64,000 nt of DNA from Clostridium aceticum (GCF_001042715.1 NZ_CP009687.1:983418-1047417), one strand, 5' to 3'. Counted from the first letter of the stretch, positions 9,433 to 20,030 are shown. The notes: generated by a model from the letters alone, not told the origin. Made by a program: numbers and translations.

Positions 9433-9912
9433 ATGAAGAGAGTAAATGAAATTTTAAACCACCCTCAATACAATGTGTATCTACAAAAAAATATGGAGGC
9501 TGAAAAAGATCGTATCTTTTGCCGCCATAACCTACAACATTTTCTAGATGTGGCAAGGGTAGGTTACATTATTGCTCTTGAGAAAAATCTTAAGGTATCA
9601 AAGGAAATCATTTATACAGCGGCTTTGTTACATGATATTGGTCGATGGAAACAATATGCTGATGGAACAGATCATGCCCTTGTTAGTGCAGAATTATCAA
9701 AGGCTATATTAAGGGATTGTAATTATTCTGACAATGAGACGCATCTGATACTAACGGCTATAGAAAAGCATAGGAAAGGAAAAAAGCTGGTATCAGACCT
9801 GGACTTTCTTCTATATGAAGGAGATAAAAGATCTCGACCCTGTGTAGAATGTAAAACAATTGAAGGATGTAATCGATTTGAAGAGAATGAAAAGCCAGAA
9901 ATTCAGTATTAA
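9433..9912 (+). CDS. HD domain metal-dependent phosphohydrolase-like protein
   Basis: A 159-residue protein with an HD fold: an early His (RHNLQHFLDVARVG), the HD pair in ALLHDIGRWKQYADG and a later His (DHALVSAELS). The C-terminus has a short Cys-bearing tail (RPCVECKTIEGC). The ATG at 9433 is preferred because GGAGGAGAAA lies immediately upstream; an upstream ATG at 9394 has no such site. HD proteins of this size act on nucleotides or related phosphate esters; the substrate is unknown. Confidence 0.85.
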   Translation: MKRVNEILNHPQYNVYLQKNMEAEKDRIFCRHNLQHFLDVARVGYIIALEKNLKVSKEIIYTAALLHDIGRWKQYADGTDHALVSAELSKAILRDCNYSDNETHLILTAIEKHRKGKKLVSDLDFLLYEGDKRSRPCVECKTIEGCNRFEENEKPEIQY

Positions 9913-10089
9913 TTAGGGCATATGGAAAGGAAAACCTGAGGTGGAAAAAATAAATTGTTAAAAATTTATCTTTTGTTTTCTGCGTATTTAGACATGTATA
10001 TCCAAGTCTTTGCAAGAGATGTAGGCGGTTGTTGCTGTGAAAAAAGTCTAACAAACATGCTTTTTTCGACGATATTCACAGAATTTCGT

Positions 10090-10119
10090 TTGACGATAAA
10101 GCTTGAAAACGTGTATAAT
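10090..10119 (+). promoter_or_regulatory. Sigma-A promoter of the folate operon
   Basis: TTGACG (10090-10095) and TATAAT (10114-10119) are 18 bases apart, giving transcription from about 10126, some 80 bases before pabA. The rest of the 9913-10205 gap contains a weak hairpin (CTGTGAA near 10035 with TTCACAG near 10075). No folate-type riboswitch was recognised. Confidence 0.75.
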
Positions 10120-10205
10120 TTAGTTGTAAAAAAGATTATAAAATTTTGCTTTTATTAATTGGAACTATCACTAGATAGTATCTAAAAATTTAAGGGGTGA
10201 AGGGC

Positions 10206-10799
10206 TTGATATTAATGATTGACAACTATGACTCATTTACCTATAATTTGACACAATATTTATCCAGTTTAAAAGAAGAAGTTGTAGTATATCGTAACGA
10301 TTGCATTACAATAGAAGACATAGAAAAACTAAATCCAGACATTATTGTACTATCTCCTGGACCATGTACTCCCAATGAGGCAGGCATATGCATAGAGGTA
10401 GTCAACAGATTTAAAGGAGAGATCCCTATACTAGGAATATGCCTAGGACATCAAACTATAGGACAAGTATTTGGTGGTAATGTTATAAAGGCTATAGAGC
10501 CTGTTCATGGTAAAGTGCATCCCATCTATCACACCGACGAAGGGGTGTTTAAAGGATTAAATAATCCTTTAAATGTCACTAGGTATCATTCGTTAGTAGT
10601 AGATCGAGAATCTTTGCCAGAGTGTTTTGAAATTACTGCGGAAACCTCTGAAGGAGAGATTATGGGGATAAGGCATAAACATTATAGGATTGAAGGTGTG
10701 CAGTTTCACCCTGAAGCAATCTTAACAGAAATGGGTATGGAACTTTTAAATAATTTTTTAGTGACAGCAAAGCAACAAGAATTGGTTTCAGCAAGCTAA
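10206..10799 (+). CDS. pabA: Aminodeoxychorismate synthase, glutamine amidotransferase subunit
   Basis: A 197-residue class I amidotransferase that releases ammonia from glutamine for PabB. The catalytic Cys is in GICLGHQTIGQ and the His/Glu pair in VQFHPEAILTE; the N-terminus LILMIDNYDSFTYN is the family signature. The TTG at 10206 is chosen over the GTG at 10197 because AAGGGG overlaps that GTG. PabA and TrpG are close relatives, and the following pab/fol genes decide for pABA synthesis, although a dual role with a TrpE elsewhere is possible. Confidence 0.92.
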   Translation: MILMIDNYDSFTYNLTQYLSSLKEEVVVYRNDCITIEDIEKLNPDIIVLSPGPCTPNEAGICIEVVNRFKGEIPILGICLGHQTIGQVFGGNVIKAIEPVHGKVHPIYHTDEGVFKGLNNPLNVTRYHSLVVDRESLPECFEITAETSEGEIMGIRHKHYRIEGVQFHPEAILTEMGMELLNNFLVTAKQQELVSAS

Positions 10800-10805
10800 A
10801 AAAAT

Positions 10806-10826
10806 CCCACCTGAGTTCTAGGTGGG
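10806..10826 (+). other. Intercistronic hairpin between pabA and pabB
   Basis: CCCACCT (10806-10812) pairs perfectly with AGGTGGG (10820-10826) around a 7-base loop. No T run follows, so it is not a normal terminator. It may mark an mRNA processing or stability point within the operon. Confidence 0.5.
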
Positions 10827-10869
10827 GATATACTTTAGAAGAAAAATCACAATAAGAGCGGGTGAAAAA

Positions 10870-12240
10870 ATGTACGTAAAAGAAATAAATACTGCACTAG
10901 ATAGTTTTCAGTTATACACAATTTTTAAGGAGGAACCCTATAGTTTTTTCCTAGATAGTGGTATGGCGGATGGAAAGCTAGGAAAATATTCTTTTATTGG
11001 GTTTAATCCTCTTATGGTATTTAAGAGCAAAAACAAAGAAATCACAATAGTAGAAAATAACATGAAAGAAACTTTTTATGGTAATCCCTTCGAAACATTA
11101 AAAGAAGTATATACAAAATATAAAATGGATTATAAAAGTGAATTTCCTTTTGTAGGAGGGTTTGTAGGATATTTATCTTATGATTTATGTCATCACATTG
11201 AAAATCTACCGAGAACTGCCATTGATGACGTGAAAATTCCTGACTGCTACTTTGGTTTATATGATGGTATTATTATTGTTGACCACAATACGAATCGTAC
11301 GTATCTAGCAGCTTTAGGGATAAATGAAGATGAGGAAAATATTGTTAACAAACTATCAAAAATAATATATGAAGAAGAGACAAAAGGTGTTAAAATAAAT
11401 ATAAGTAATAAGAGCCAATCAGTAGAATTTAAATCTAATTTTACAAAGGAGACATACGTTAACGCTGTTAATAAAATAAGAGATTATATTAGGGCAGGGG
11501 ATATATATCAAGCAAACTTAACGCAACGTTTTGAATGTGATATAGACCAACCTCCCTATGAGTTATATGGAAAGCTTAGAAGTATTAATCCAGCTCCTTT
11601 TGCAAGTTTAATTGATTTTGGAGAAGGACATATTGTAAGCAGTTCACCAGAACGATTTATACAGATCAAAGATAATGTGATCGAAACACGACCCATCAAA
11701 GGTACTAGACCTAGAGGAAGAACACCTGAGGAAGACATAGCCAATAGAGAAGATTTACTAAACAGCGAAAAAGATAAGGCAGAGTTGTTGATGATTGTAG
11801 ACTTAGAAAGAAATGACCTGGGCAGAGTAGCAAAAACTGGTACCGTCAAGGTAACTGAGTTGTTTGTATTAGAAGAGTATGCAACAGTGTATCATTTGGT
11901 TTCTACAATACAGGCAGAAATGAAGGAAAATTGTGATGTTATCGATTGCATTACAGCTACTTTTCCTGGCGGATCTATCACTGGTGCTCCAAAGATTCGT
12001 GCTATGGAAATTATTGATGAACTAGAGCCTACTCAAAGAAATATCTATACGGGTTCTATTGGTTATATAGGTCTAAATGGGGATATAGATTTAAATATTG
12101 TTATCAGAACAATTATATGTAAAGATGGCAAAGCTTATTTTCAGGCAGGTGGAGGTCTGGTATGGGACTCAGACCCTCAGCTGGAATATGAGGAAACGCT
12201 ACACAAGTCTAGAGCGATGATGGAGGCTCTAAATAGTTAA
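10870..12240 (+). CDS. pabB: Aminodeoxychorismate synthase component I
   Basis: A 456-residue chorismate-binding enzyme that makes 4-amino-4-deoxychorismate from chorismate and ammonia supplied by PabA. It has the lysine of PIKGTRPRGRTPEED, typical of PabB rather than the alanine of TrpE, and the motif FPGGSITGAPKIRAMEI. Other chorismate-enzyme signatures are LMIVDLERNDLGRVAKTG and YTGSIGYIG. The ATG at 10870 follows a modest GGGTGA site; the frame is open further upstream but lacks a good site. Part of the pab-fol operon. Confidence 0.95.
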   Translation: MYVKEINTALDSFQLYTIFKEEPYSFFLDSGMADGKLGKYSFIGFNPLMVFKSKNKEITIVENNMKETFYGNPFETLKEVYTKYKMDYKSEFPFVGGFVGYLSYDLCHHIENLPRTAIDDVKIPDCYFGLYDGIIIVDHNTNRTYLAALGINEDEENIVNKLSKIIYEEETKGVKINISNKSQSVEFKSNFTKETYVNAVNKIRDYIRAGDIYQANLTQRFECDIDQPPYELYGKLRSINPAPFASLIDFGEGHIVSSSPERFIQIKDNVIETRPIKGTRPRGRTPEEDIANREDLLNSEKDKAELLMIVDLERNDLGRVAKTGTVKVTELFVLEEYATVYHLVSTIQAEMKENCDVIDCITATFPGGSITGAPKIRAMEIIDELEPTQRNIYTGSIGYIGLNGDIDLNIVIRTIICKDGKAYFQAGGGLVWDSDPQLEYEETLHKSRAMMEALNS

Positions 12241-12263
12241 AGATAGGAATTAAGGTGAAAAAA

Positions 12264-13082
12264 ATGTATATTTCCGTAAATGGACACTTACTTTCAAAGG
12301 AAAAAGCTGGGATATCACCTTTAGGAGAGGGACTTTCCTATGGCTATGGTGTCTTTGAAACGATAAAATTTCATGGTGATAACCTATATTTTTTCAAGGA
12401 GCATATAGAGCGGTTAAAAGATGGTTGTGACAAAATAAGTTTGCAATTTAACCTGGAGATAGATTTATTAAAGAAACAATGCTATGCGTTGATACAAAGA
12501 AATCATTTAACCACAGGTGTACTAAAAATTTCCTGTATAAAAAATGCAGAAAAAAAAGAAGTTATTTTATCTACAAGAGAAAATAAATATACCAGTGAAG
12601 ACTATAAAAAAGGTTTTAAGCTATGTTTTACTAATATAAAAAGAAATCCTTACTCTATTTTAACTTACATTAAGTCTAACAACTATATGGAAAATTTTTT
12701 AGTAAGACAACAGGCATTAAGCAATCAGTACGATGAAGTGGTTTTTACCAATGTACATGGAGAAATCTGTGAAGGCACTTTATCTAATATCTTTTTTGTT
12801 AAGGATGGTATATTGCATACACCATCTATAGACTGTGGTATTTTACCAGGAATTATGAGACAAAAAATTATTGATGTTGCAGTGGATGCGAAGCTGTCAG
12901 TTGCTGTTGGAAAGTATACGAAAGAAGATATAATGATGGCAGAAGAGATCTTTATTACGAATTCTCTTTTAGAAATTATGCCGATATGTCAAATACAAGA
13001 TAAAGAAATAGATTTGCAGAAAAATCATATTACTCAGAAGTTGATCGAATATTATAACCAGTATATAGATACATTAGACTAA
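12264..13082 (+). CDS. pabC: Aminodeoxychorismate lyase
   Basis: A 272-residue class IV PLP enzyme that cleaves aminodeoxychorismate to pABA and pyruvate. It has the fold markers [17 protein letters not shown], a likely PLP lysine in [14 protein letters not shown] and the cofactor region [13 protein letters not shown]. The ATG at 12264 is preferred over the GTG at 12255, which overlaps the AAGGTG ribosome site. D-amino acid or branched-chain aminotransferases share this fold; its position between pabB and folE supports PabC. Confidence 0.92.
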   Translation: MYISVNGHLLSKEKAGISPLGEGLSYGYGVFETIKFHGDNLYFFKEHIERLKDGCDKISLQFNLEIDLLKKQCYALIQRNHLTTGVLKISCIKNAEKKEVILSTRENKYTSEDYKKGFKLCFTNIKRNPYSILTYIKSNNYMENFLVRQQALSNQYDEVVFTNVHGEICEGTLSNIFFVKDGILHTPSIDCGILPGIMRQKIIDVAVDAKLSVAVGKYTKEDIMMAEEIFITNSLLEIMPICQIQDKEIDLQKNHITQKLIEYYNQYIDTLD

Positions 13083-13102
13083 AAAAAGGAAGAGGGAGAA
13101 AA

Positions 13103-13669
13103 ATGGATAAACCAAAAATAGAACGTGCCATAAGAGACATACTAGAAGCGATAGGAGAAGATCCTGATAGAGAAGGATTAATAGATACACCAAAACGTAT
13201 TGCTAGAATGTATGAAGAGATATTTATGGGGTTAGAGGCTGACCCTAAAGAACATTTAGACATCTATTTTCAAGATGAAAAACATGAGGAGCTGGTTTTA
13301 GTAAAGGATATATCTTTTTATTCTTCATGCGAACACCATTTGGTACCTTTTTACGGAAAAGCCCATGTAGGGTATATTCCTAAAGATGGTAAACTAACAG
13401 GCTTAAGCAAACTAGCTAGGGTAGTGGATACTATAGCGAGAAGACCTCAACTTCAGGAAAGACTGACTTCTATGATTGCTGATACGATTGTTGAAAAGTT
13501 ACAGCCTCAAGGAGTAATCGTTGTAGTAGAAGCAGAGCATATGTGCATGACCATGAGGGGCGTAAAAAAACCTGGAGCCAAAACCCTAACCTCTGTAGTA
13601 AGAGGTGTTTTTCAAAAAGATGCAAAAGCAAGAGCAGAAGCCATGGCATTAATTGACTTTGGTAGGTAA
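13103..13669 (+). CDS. folE: GTP cyclohydrolase I
   Basis: A 188-residue enzyme converting GTP to dihydroneopterin triphosphate, the first pterin step of folate synthesis. Zinc ligands are in [20 protein letters not shown] and [12 protein letters not shown], and the family's [20 protein letters not shown] stretch is intact. The length is normal for the bacterial type IA enzyme. It follows pabC by 20 bases with a GGAAGAGGGAG site. Confidence 0.97.
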   Translation: MDKPKIERAIRDILEAIGEDPDREGLIDTPKRIARMYEEIFMGLEADPKEHLDIYFQDEKHEELVLVKDISFYSSCEHHLVPFYGKAHVGYIPKDGKLTGLSKLARVVDTIARRPQLQERLTSMIADTIVEKLQPQGVIVVVEAEHMCMTMRGVKKPGAKTLTSVVRGVFQKDAKARAEAMALIDFGR

Positions 13670-13686
13670 ATTGGAGGTTGTTTCAG

Positions 13687-14547
13687 ATGCAAAATATTCA
13701 ATACTATCCAAATAGAAAAATAGAATTAAATTGTGGACAGTACACATTGATGTTGGGGTCTAAGACCTATGTCATGGGCATTTTAAATGTAACACCAGAT
13801 TCTTTTTCAGATGGTGGAAATTATCTGAATGTTGAGAAGGCTATAATACATGCACAAAAAATGGTGCTTGAGGGTGCGGATATTATAGATATAGGGGGAG
13901 AGTCTACTAGACCAGGAGCTGGTGAGGTTTCTGCTGATGTAGAACTTAGCAGGCTCCTTCCAGTACTAGAAAGGCTGGTAAAGGAAGTGAAGGTTCCTAT
14001 ATCTGTAGATACCTATAAGGCGGAGGTAGCAGAAAAAGTGCTACAGGCGGGTGCGCATATCATCAATGATGTATGGGGTTTACAGAGAGACTTGGATATG
14101 GCAGGTGTTATTGCAAAATACGACGTTCCTGTTATTGTTATGCATAATCAATCAGGAACAAAATATGACAAAGATATTATGGAGTCTATCAGTGACTTCT
14201 TTAAAAAATCTATTAACATGGCTTTGGAAGCTGGAGTAAAAAAAGAAAAGATTATTCTAGACCCAGGAATAGGGTTTGGAAAAAACCCTGAGCAAAACAT
14301 GGAAATCATGGCTAGATTAGGAGAGTTTAATGCACTAGGTCATTCTATTCTATTAGGTACTTCAAGAAAATCTATGATAGGGAAAATTTTAGATTTGCCT
14401 CCAGAGCAAAGAGTAGAAGGAACATTAGCTACATCTGTCATGGGTATTGTACAAGGTGTTGATATTATTCGTGTACATGATATTGTAGAAAATGTAAGAA
14501 CGGTTAAGGTCACTGATGCGATCGTGAGGTTAAAACAACATGGATAA
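13687..14547 (+). CDS. folP: Dihydropteroate synthase
   Basis: A 286-residue TIM-barrel enzyme that joins pABA to hydroxymethyldihydropterin diphosphate; it is the sulfonamide target. Signatures present: MGILNVTPDSFSDGGNY, DIIDIGGESTRPGA, ISVDTYKAEVAEKVL, HIINDVWGLQ, KIILDPGIGFGKN and GTSRKSMIG. The ATG at 13687 lies 9 bases after GGAGG; a TTG at 13678 directly abuts that site and is unlikely. It overlaps folB by 8 bases, consistent with coupling. Confidence 0.97.
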   Translation: MQNIQYYPNRKIELNCGQYTLMLGSKTYVMGILNVTPDSFSDGGNYLNVEKAIIHAQKMVLEGADIIDIGGESTRPGAGEVSADVELSRLLPVLERLVKEVKVPISVDTYKAEVAEKVLQAGAHIINDVWGLQRDLDMAGVIAKYDVPVIVMHNQSGTKYDKDIMESISDFFKKSINMALEAGVKKEKIILDPGIGFGKNPEQNMEIMARLGEFNALGHSILLGTSRKSMIGKILDLPPEQRVEGTLATSVMGIVQGVDIIRVHDIVENVRTVKVTDAIVRLKQHG

Positions 14548-14905
14548 AATACTTTTAAAAAACTTAGGATTTTATGGTTATCACGGAGTATTGCCAGAGG
14601 AGAATGTTCTAGGACAAAAGTTTTTTTTAGACATTGAGTTGTATGTTGATTTAAAAACGGCAGGAAGCAGTGATGATGTTGAAGATACTGTTAATTATGC
14701 CGAAGTGTATAATATAGCAAAAGATATTGTAGAAAATAAAAAGTTTCAATTAATAGAAGCCTTGGGAGAAAATATAGCCAATGCTGTTTTGAGCCAATTC
14801 CCTGTGGTAAAGGAGATTTTAATTACTATACGAAAACCAGAAGCACCTGTCAGGGGAATCTATGATTATTTTGGTATAGAAATAAGGAGAAAGTCAAATG
14901 GCTAA
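14540..14905 (+). CDS. folB: Dihydroneopterin aldolase
   Basis: A 121-residue enzyme that cleaves dihydroneopterin to hydroxymethyldihydropterin and glycolaldehyde. Family motifs are LGFYGYHGVLPEENVLGQKF and DTVNYAEVYNIAKDIVE; the C-terminal lysine region is ITIRKPEAPVRGIYDYFGIE. It overlaps folP upstream and folK downstream by 8 bases each, a tightly coupled cassette. Confidence 0.96.
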   Translation: MDKILLKNLGFYGYHGVLPEENVLGQKFFLDIELYVDLKTAGSSDDVEDTVNYAEVYNIAKDIVENKKFQLIEALGENIANAVLSQFPVVKEILITIRKPEAPVRGIYDYFGIEIRRKSNG

Positions 14906-15383
14906 AGGGTATTTAGGTTTGGGAAGCAATATGGGGGATAAAAAAGAATATTTAGATCAAGCGGTGGAGCAAATCAATCAACACCCATCCATTACTGTCA
15001 CAAAGGTATCCTCTTACTATGAAACAGATCCTGTAGGATATACGGATCAAGATGTGTTTTTAAATGTAGTTGTAGAGATTGATACAGACCTACCTCCCTA
15101 TGAGTTGTTGTCCTACTGCAATGAGATTGAAGAAATACTACAACGAAAAAGGCTTATAAGGTGGGGTCCAAGAACTATAGATGTAGATGTTCTACTCTAT
15201 GAAGACTATACTTCTAATGATGAAAAGTTAACTGTACCTCATCCTCGTATGTGGGAAAGGGCTTTTGTAATGATTCCTCTCTATGAAATTGCAAAAGATA
15301 TTACCAACAATGGCGAGCATATAGAGGAAATAATAAAAAACCTTTGTAAAGAAGGAATTAGGAAGGTTGACTATGGCGGATAA
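14898..15383 (+). CDS. folK: 2-amino-4-hydroxy-6-hydroxymethyldihydropteridine diphosphokinase
   Basis: A 161-residue HPPK that activates hydroxymethyldihydropterin with ATP for FolP. It begins with [16 protein letters not shown] and has [20 protein letters not shown], the catalytic stretch [16 protein letters not shown] and the substrate loop [11 protein letters not shown]. It overlaps folB by 8 bases and the DAHP synthase gene by 11 bases. Confidence 0.96.
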   Translation: MAKGYLGLGSNMGDKKEYLDQAVEQINQHPSITVTKVSSYYETDPVGYTDQDVFLNVVVEIDTDLPPYELLSYCNEIEEILQRKRLIRWGPRTIDVDVLLYEDYTSNDEKLTVPHPRMWERAFVMIPLYEIAKDITNNGEHIEEIIKNLCKEGIRKVDYGG

Positions 15384-16149
15384 AAAAATTTTAACCGGTG
15401 AAAAGAGAACAGTACAGGTTGGAAAGATAAAATTTGGTGAAGATCATCCTCCGGTATATATAGCAGGACCTTGTGCTGTGGAATCAAAGCAGCAGATCAT
15501 GGAAACTGCCGCTGCGTTAAAGGAAATAGGTGTAGATGTTTTAAGAGGAGGAGTTTTTAAGCCTCGCACTAGTCCCTATGCTTTTCAAGGTCTAGGCAGA
15601 GAAGGGTTAGAGTATTTAAAAGAGGCGGCAGAGGTTGTTGGTTTGCCCATCATAACAGAACTAATGGATGAAAGTCATATGGAGGTTGTATCGGAGTACG
15701 CTGATATCATCCAGGTAGGATCAAGAAATATGTTTAACTACTCTTTATTAAAATCATTAGGTAATGTCAATAAACCAATCTTTTTAAAAAGAGGTATGTG
15801 TGCTACGATAAATGAATGGATAATGGCGGCTGAGTACATTGCTGCCCATGGTAATCAAGACATTATTTTGTGTGAGAGAGGCATCCGAGGTTTTGATAAT
15901 TATACTAGAAATACACTAGACTTAGCTGCTGTACCTATTATGCAAAAAGAGACAGGTCTGCCGGTGGTTGTAGACCCTAGTCATGCTACAGGTATTAGAG
16001 AGTTGATAGCACCCATGTCAAAGGCTGCTTTAGCCTGTGGGGCTAATGGTTTAATGATAGAGGTTCACCCTAACCCTTCTTGTGCTTTAAGCGATGGGCC
16101 GCAGTCATTGAACTTCCAAGAGTATCAACAATTACGACAAAGTTTATAA
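15373..16149 (+). CDS. aroF: 3-deoxy-7-phosphoheptulonate (DAHP) synthase, type I-beta
   Basis: A 258-residue TIM-barrel enzyme that condenses PEP and erythrose 4-phosphate to open the shikimate pathway. Signatures: [51 protein letters not shown] and [14 protein letters not shown]. It belongs to the KDO8P-synthase-like group with no N-terminal regulatory domain. The ATG at 15373 is 6 bases after GGAAGG. As the last gene of the pab-fol operon it links folate demand to chorismate supply. KDO8P synthase is the alternative, but no lipopolysaccharide genes are present. Confidence 0.93.
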   Translation: MADKKILTGEKRTVQVGKIKFGEDHPPVYIAGPCAVESKQQIMETAAALKEIGVDVLRGGVFKPRTSPYAFQGLGREGLEYLKEAAEVVGLPIITELMDESHMEVVSEYADIIQVGSRNMFNYSLLKSLGNVNKPIFLKRGMCATINEWIMAAEYIAAHGNQDIILCERGIRGFDNYTRNTLDLAAVPIMQKETGLPVVVDPSHATGIRELIAPMSKAALACGANGLMIEVHPNPSCALSDGPQSLNFQEYQQLRQSL

Positions 16150-16160
16150 CTTGCTTCTAT

Positions 16161-16196
16161 AAAAGTCATATATATAAATATATGGCTTTTATTTTA
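16161..16196 (+). terminator. Terminator of the folate operon
   Basis: AAAAGTCATATA (16161-16172) pairs with TATATGGCTTTT (16179-16190) with one G-U pair, followed by ATTTTAT. Confidence 0.75.
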
Positions 16197-16359
16197 TACC
16201 AATAAGAAATTATAAATTTGTTATATCAATGATGGTATCACGACAAAAAAGTCTCATCTAAATCTTTTCGTAACACTCTTCTTGTAATTGAATACTATAC
16301 TAAATATAGAGAACTTTCGGGGAATCGGGGATAAAAATATTAAAGAGGTGATTCGTTGA

Positions 16360-16971
16360 ATGATTCAAGAAGAGAGCAGAGGGAAAATAGTCACAAGAAA
16401 GTTAATAAGACATAGGGTGAGCTTAACTTATCCTGAGGTAATAGACTTAGAAGATAAAGAAGTGGAGAAAACAATTAATGACTTTATCCAAGAAGAAATA
16501 TACAAAATGATTATAGAGCAGGGGTATGAGGAAGATTATACAAAAGAGTTTTGGGGAGAATATAAAGTAAAGCTTAAGGAAGCTAATATCTTAAGTATGT
16601 TAGTATACATTAATTCTTATTCGAAAGGAGCAGCCCATGGATTAACTGCAGTGAAGGCAATTAATGTGGACCTAAGCACTGGGAAAGTCTATGATCTACA
16701 GGACTTGTTTATAAAGAACAGTGATTATATCGAAAAAATTAATGAAGTGATAAAGGAAGAAATTATTGAAAAGAATATACCACTTTTAGTTGAATTTGAA
16801 ACAATCGATAAAAAACAAGATTTTTATTTAACTAAGGATCATCTAACTATATTTTTTCAACTATATGAGTATACTCCCTATGCCTACGGTATACCAGAGT
16901 TTGAAATCCCCTACACCGTTTTGGCATCTACTATTGAGGAGAGCAATCCTATGAAGGCTTTTATTCAGTGA
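16360..16971 (+). CDS. DUF3298 (RsiV/PdaC-tail-like) protein lacking a signal peptide
   Basis: A 203-residue protein matching the DUF4163/DUF3298 pair found outside the membrane in RsiV anti-sigma factors and PdaC. The N-terminal part has LIRHRVSLTYPEVIDLED; the C-terminal part has SYSKGAAHGLTAVKAINVDL, DLQDLFIKNSDYIE, FYLTKDHLTIFFQLYEYTPY and GIPEFEIPY. Unlike most relatives it starts directly with the domain and has no signal peptide or membrane helix. The ATG at 16360 follows AGAGGTG by 9 bases. Function unknown; RsiV relatives bind lysozyme, but nothing here shows that. Confidence 0.75.
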   Translation: MIQEESRGKIVTRKLIRHRVSLTYPEVIDLEDKEVEKTINDFIQEEIYKMIIEQGYEEDYTKEFWGEYKVKLKEANILSMLVYINSYSKGAAHGLTAVKAINVDLSTGKVYDLQDLFIKNSDYIEKINEVIKEEIIEKNIPLLVEFETIDKKQDFYLTKDHLTIFFQLYEYTPYAYGIPEFEIPYTVLASTIEESNPMKAFIQ

Positions 16972-16975
16972 AGCT

Positions 16976-17107
16976 ATTTATAGATAACCAATTTTATATC
17001 TTAACAAAATAAGACCTCCTGCGGTTTGAGAAATGAACACTGTAGTCATTTCCTGCAAATGCATCCAGAATGAATTTTCTTAAGCTTGTAGTTGGTTATC
17101 TATAAAT
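16976..17107 (+). repeat. Inverted-repeat element with 16-bp perfect ends (132 bp), possible family 1 relative
   Basis: ATTTATAGATAACCAA (16976-16991) is the exact reverse complement of 17092-17107. An inner perfect stem GAAATGA/TCATTTC lies in the middle. The TATAGATAA end equals the end of copy B (33000-33122), and the core shares CGGTTT and CTGCAAATG in the same order as family 1. It begins 4 bases after the stop codon of the DUF3298 gene, so it may also act as that gene's 3' structure. Confidence 0.75.
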
Positions 17108-17171
17108 AAATTATTGCTTATATGACACATAAAAAATATCTGTACAACTTAAGTAAAATAATTTCACATTG

Positions 17172-17212
17172 GACAGGGAGACAGAAAAATTGTCTCCCTG
17201 TCATACATTTTT
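17172..17212 (+). terminator. Strong hairpin, probable terminator
   Basis: GACAGGGAGACA (17172-17183) pairs perfectly with TGTCTCCCTGTC (17191-17202) over a 7-base loop, followed by ATACATTTTT. It probably insulates mnmA from upstream transcription. Confidence 0.65.
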
Positions 17213-17296
17213 GAAAAATCATTATAGAGTATACAATGAATAGAGGATAGATACAATAATGAATATAGAGAGATTGAAATTTTATTTATCATATAA

Positions 17297-18421
<1,125 letters not shown>

Positions 18422-18486
18422 GGATTGTTTTGTCTTATACAGTAGACTTTGGTAAAATAATACATATAGCAAAGGGGGGGGATATT

Positions 18487-20016
18487 ATGCAAATACTAAA
18501 AAATGAGGAAATGAGAAAGTTAGATGAACTGGCTATACATACTTATAAAATCCCAGGAATTATTTTGATGGAAAATGCCGGTATTTCTGTAGTAGAGGAA
18601 ATAGAAAAGTGCTTAATAGCAAAGGAGAATAAAAAAATAGCTATTATTTGTGGCGTAGGAAATAATGGCGGCGATGGGTTCGTTATAGCAAGACACTTTC
18701 TTAATAAAGGTATTGAAGTTACCACATATATTGTAGGGGATTTTTCTAATATCAAAGGAGATGCTAAAATCAATTTCGACATATTAGAAAAAATAAAGGC
18801 CCCTATTGTGAAGTTGATGGACAGTAAGGATATCGAAGAATTTGAAAAAGATTTATCTCAGCACAGTATACTGATAGATGCACTGTTAGGAACTGGTTTA
18901 CAAAGAACTGTAGAGGGAATCATGAAGGAAGTAATTATAAAGATGAATCTCAGTGGAAAAGAAATCATAGCCGTAGATATTCCCTCTGGTGTAAATGGCA
19001 ATGATGGGAAGGTACAGGGTATAGCAGTAAAGGCAACGAAAACCGTAACTTTCCAACTTCCTAAGATAGGCAATATACTTTTTCCAGGAAGTTACTATGG
19101 TGGAGAATTATCAATAAAAAATATTGGCATTCCTAAAAAAGCAGTAGATTCTATGCAATCTAAAGTCCACCTGATCACTGAAAATATGGTTCAATCCATC
19201 CTGCCTAAAAGATATGCCGATACCCATAAGGGAAGCTATGGAAGGGCTTTTATCATAGCTGGATCTATTGGTATGTCCGGAGCAGCAATTTTAGCTTCAA
19301 AAACTGCCTTAAAATGCGGCACAGGACTGCTGAGGACTGCGGTTCCTAATAGCCTTATTCCTATACTGGAAAATCAATTAATCGAAGGAATAACCCTTCC
19401 CTTAGAAGAAATGTTAGAAAAGGGTATACTGGATTACATAAAAGAAGAAAATGTTATAGCGATAGGGCCTGGTTGTGGCAGAAGTCAGCAATTTGAAGAG
19501 ATATTACATACTGTAGTAAGAAATGCAACAGTCCCCTTGGTGATCGATGCAGATGGACTAAATATGCTGGCAAATAATATAAGCTTGCTGAAGGACTTAA
19601 AGGTACCTTGCATTATAACCCCTCATCCGGGGGAAATGTCTAGGCTAACAGGATTATCTATTCAAGAAGTGAATGACCATAGATTGGATATTGCAAGAAA
19701 TTTCTCAGAAAAGTGGGGTGTGATCACTTTATTAAAAGGAGCAAGAACCGTCATAGCGAATCCTCAAGGAGAAGTTTTTATCAATAGAACAGGAAATCCC
19801 GGTATGGCTACTGCCGGCAGTGGAGACGTTCTCACGGGGATGATTACAGGACTTCTTTCTCAAGGTGTAGAACCACTAAAGGCTACTATGGCGGCAGCAT
19901 ATCTTCATGGCACAGCAGGGGATAGGGCAGCAATAAGATTAGGAGAGTATAGCATGATGGCAGGTGATATTATATACGAAATACCAACAGTGATACAGGA
20001 AATTATGAAAAAATAG
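18487..20016 (+). CDS. nnr: Bifunctional NAD(P)H-hydrate epimerase / ADP-dependent NAD(P)H-hydrate dehydratase
   Basis: A 509-residue metabolite-repair enzyme that restores damaged NAD(P)H hydrates. The N-terminal epimerase domain (residues 1-215) has MENAGISVVEEIE, GVGNNGGDGFVIARHFL and AVDIPSGVNGNDG. The C-terminal dehydratase domain (about 230-505) is ribokinase-like with VIDADGLNMLAN, ITPHPGEMSRLTGL and NPGMATAGSGDVLTGMITGL. The ATG at 18487 follows AAAGGGGGGG; the upstream in-frame GTG/TTG starts lack such a site. Confidence 0.96.
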   Translation: MQILKNEEMRKLDELAIHTYKIPGIILMENAGISVVEEIEKCLIAKENKKIAIICGVGNNGGDGFVIARHFLNKGIEVTTYIVGDFSNIKGDAKINFDILEKIKAPIVKLMDSKDIEEFEKDLSQHSILIDALLGTGLQRTVEGIMKEVIIKMNLSGKEIIAVDIPSGVNGNDGKVQGIAVKATKTVTFQLPKIGNILFPGSYYGGELSIKNIGIPKKAVDSMQSKVHLITENMVQSILPKRYADTHKGSYGRAFIIAGSIGMSGAAILASKTALKCGTGLLRTAVPNSLIPILENQLIEGITLPLEEMLEKGILDYIKEENVIAIGPGCGRSQQFEEILHTVVRNATVPLVIDADGLNMLANNISLLKDLKVPCIITPHPGEMSRLTGLSIQEVNDHRLDIARNFSEKWGVITLLKGARTVIANPQGEVFINRTGNPGMATAGSGDVLTGMITGLLSQGVEPLKATMAAAYLHGTAGDRAAIRLGEYSMMAGDIIYEIPTVIQEIMKK

Positions 20017-20030
20017 CATAAAACCAGCTT

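Noticed and set aside
9913-10089. Possible folate riboswitch before pabA
   Set aside because: None of the conserved tetrahydrofolate aptamer segments could be found; only a weak hairpin is present.
9955-10158. 67-codon open frame upstream of pabA
   Set aside because: It runs across the folate operon promoter and has no usable ribosome site or family likeness.
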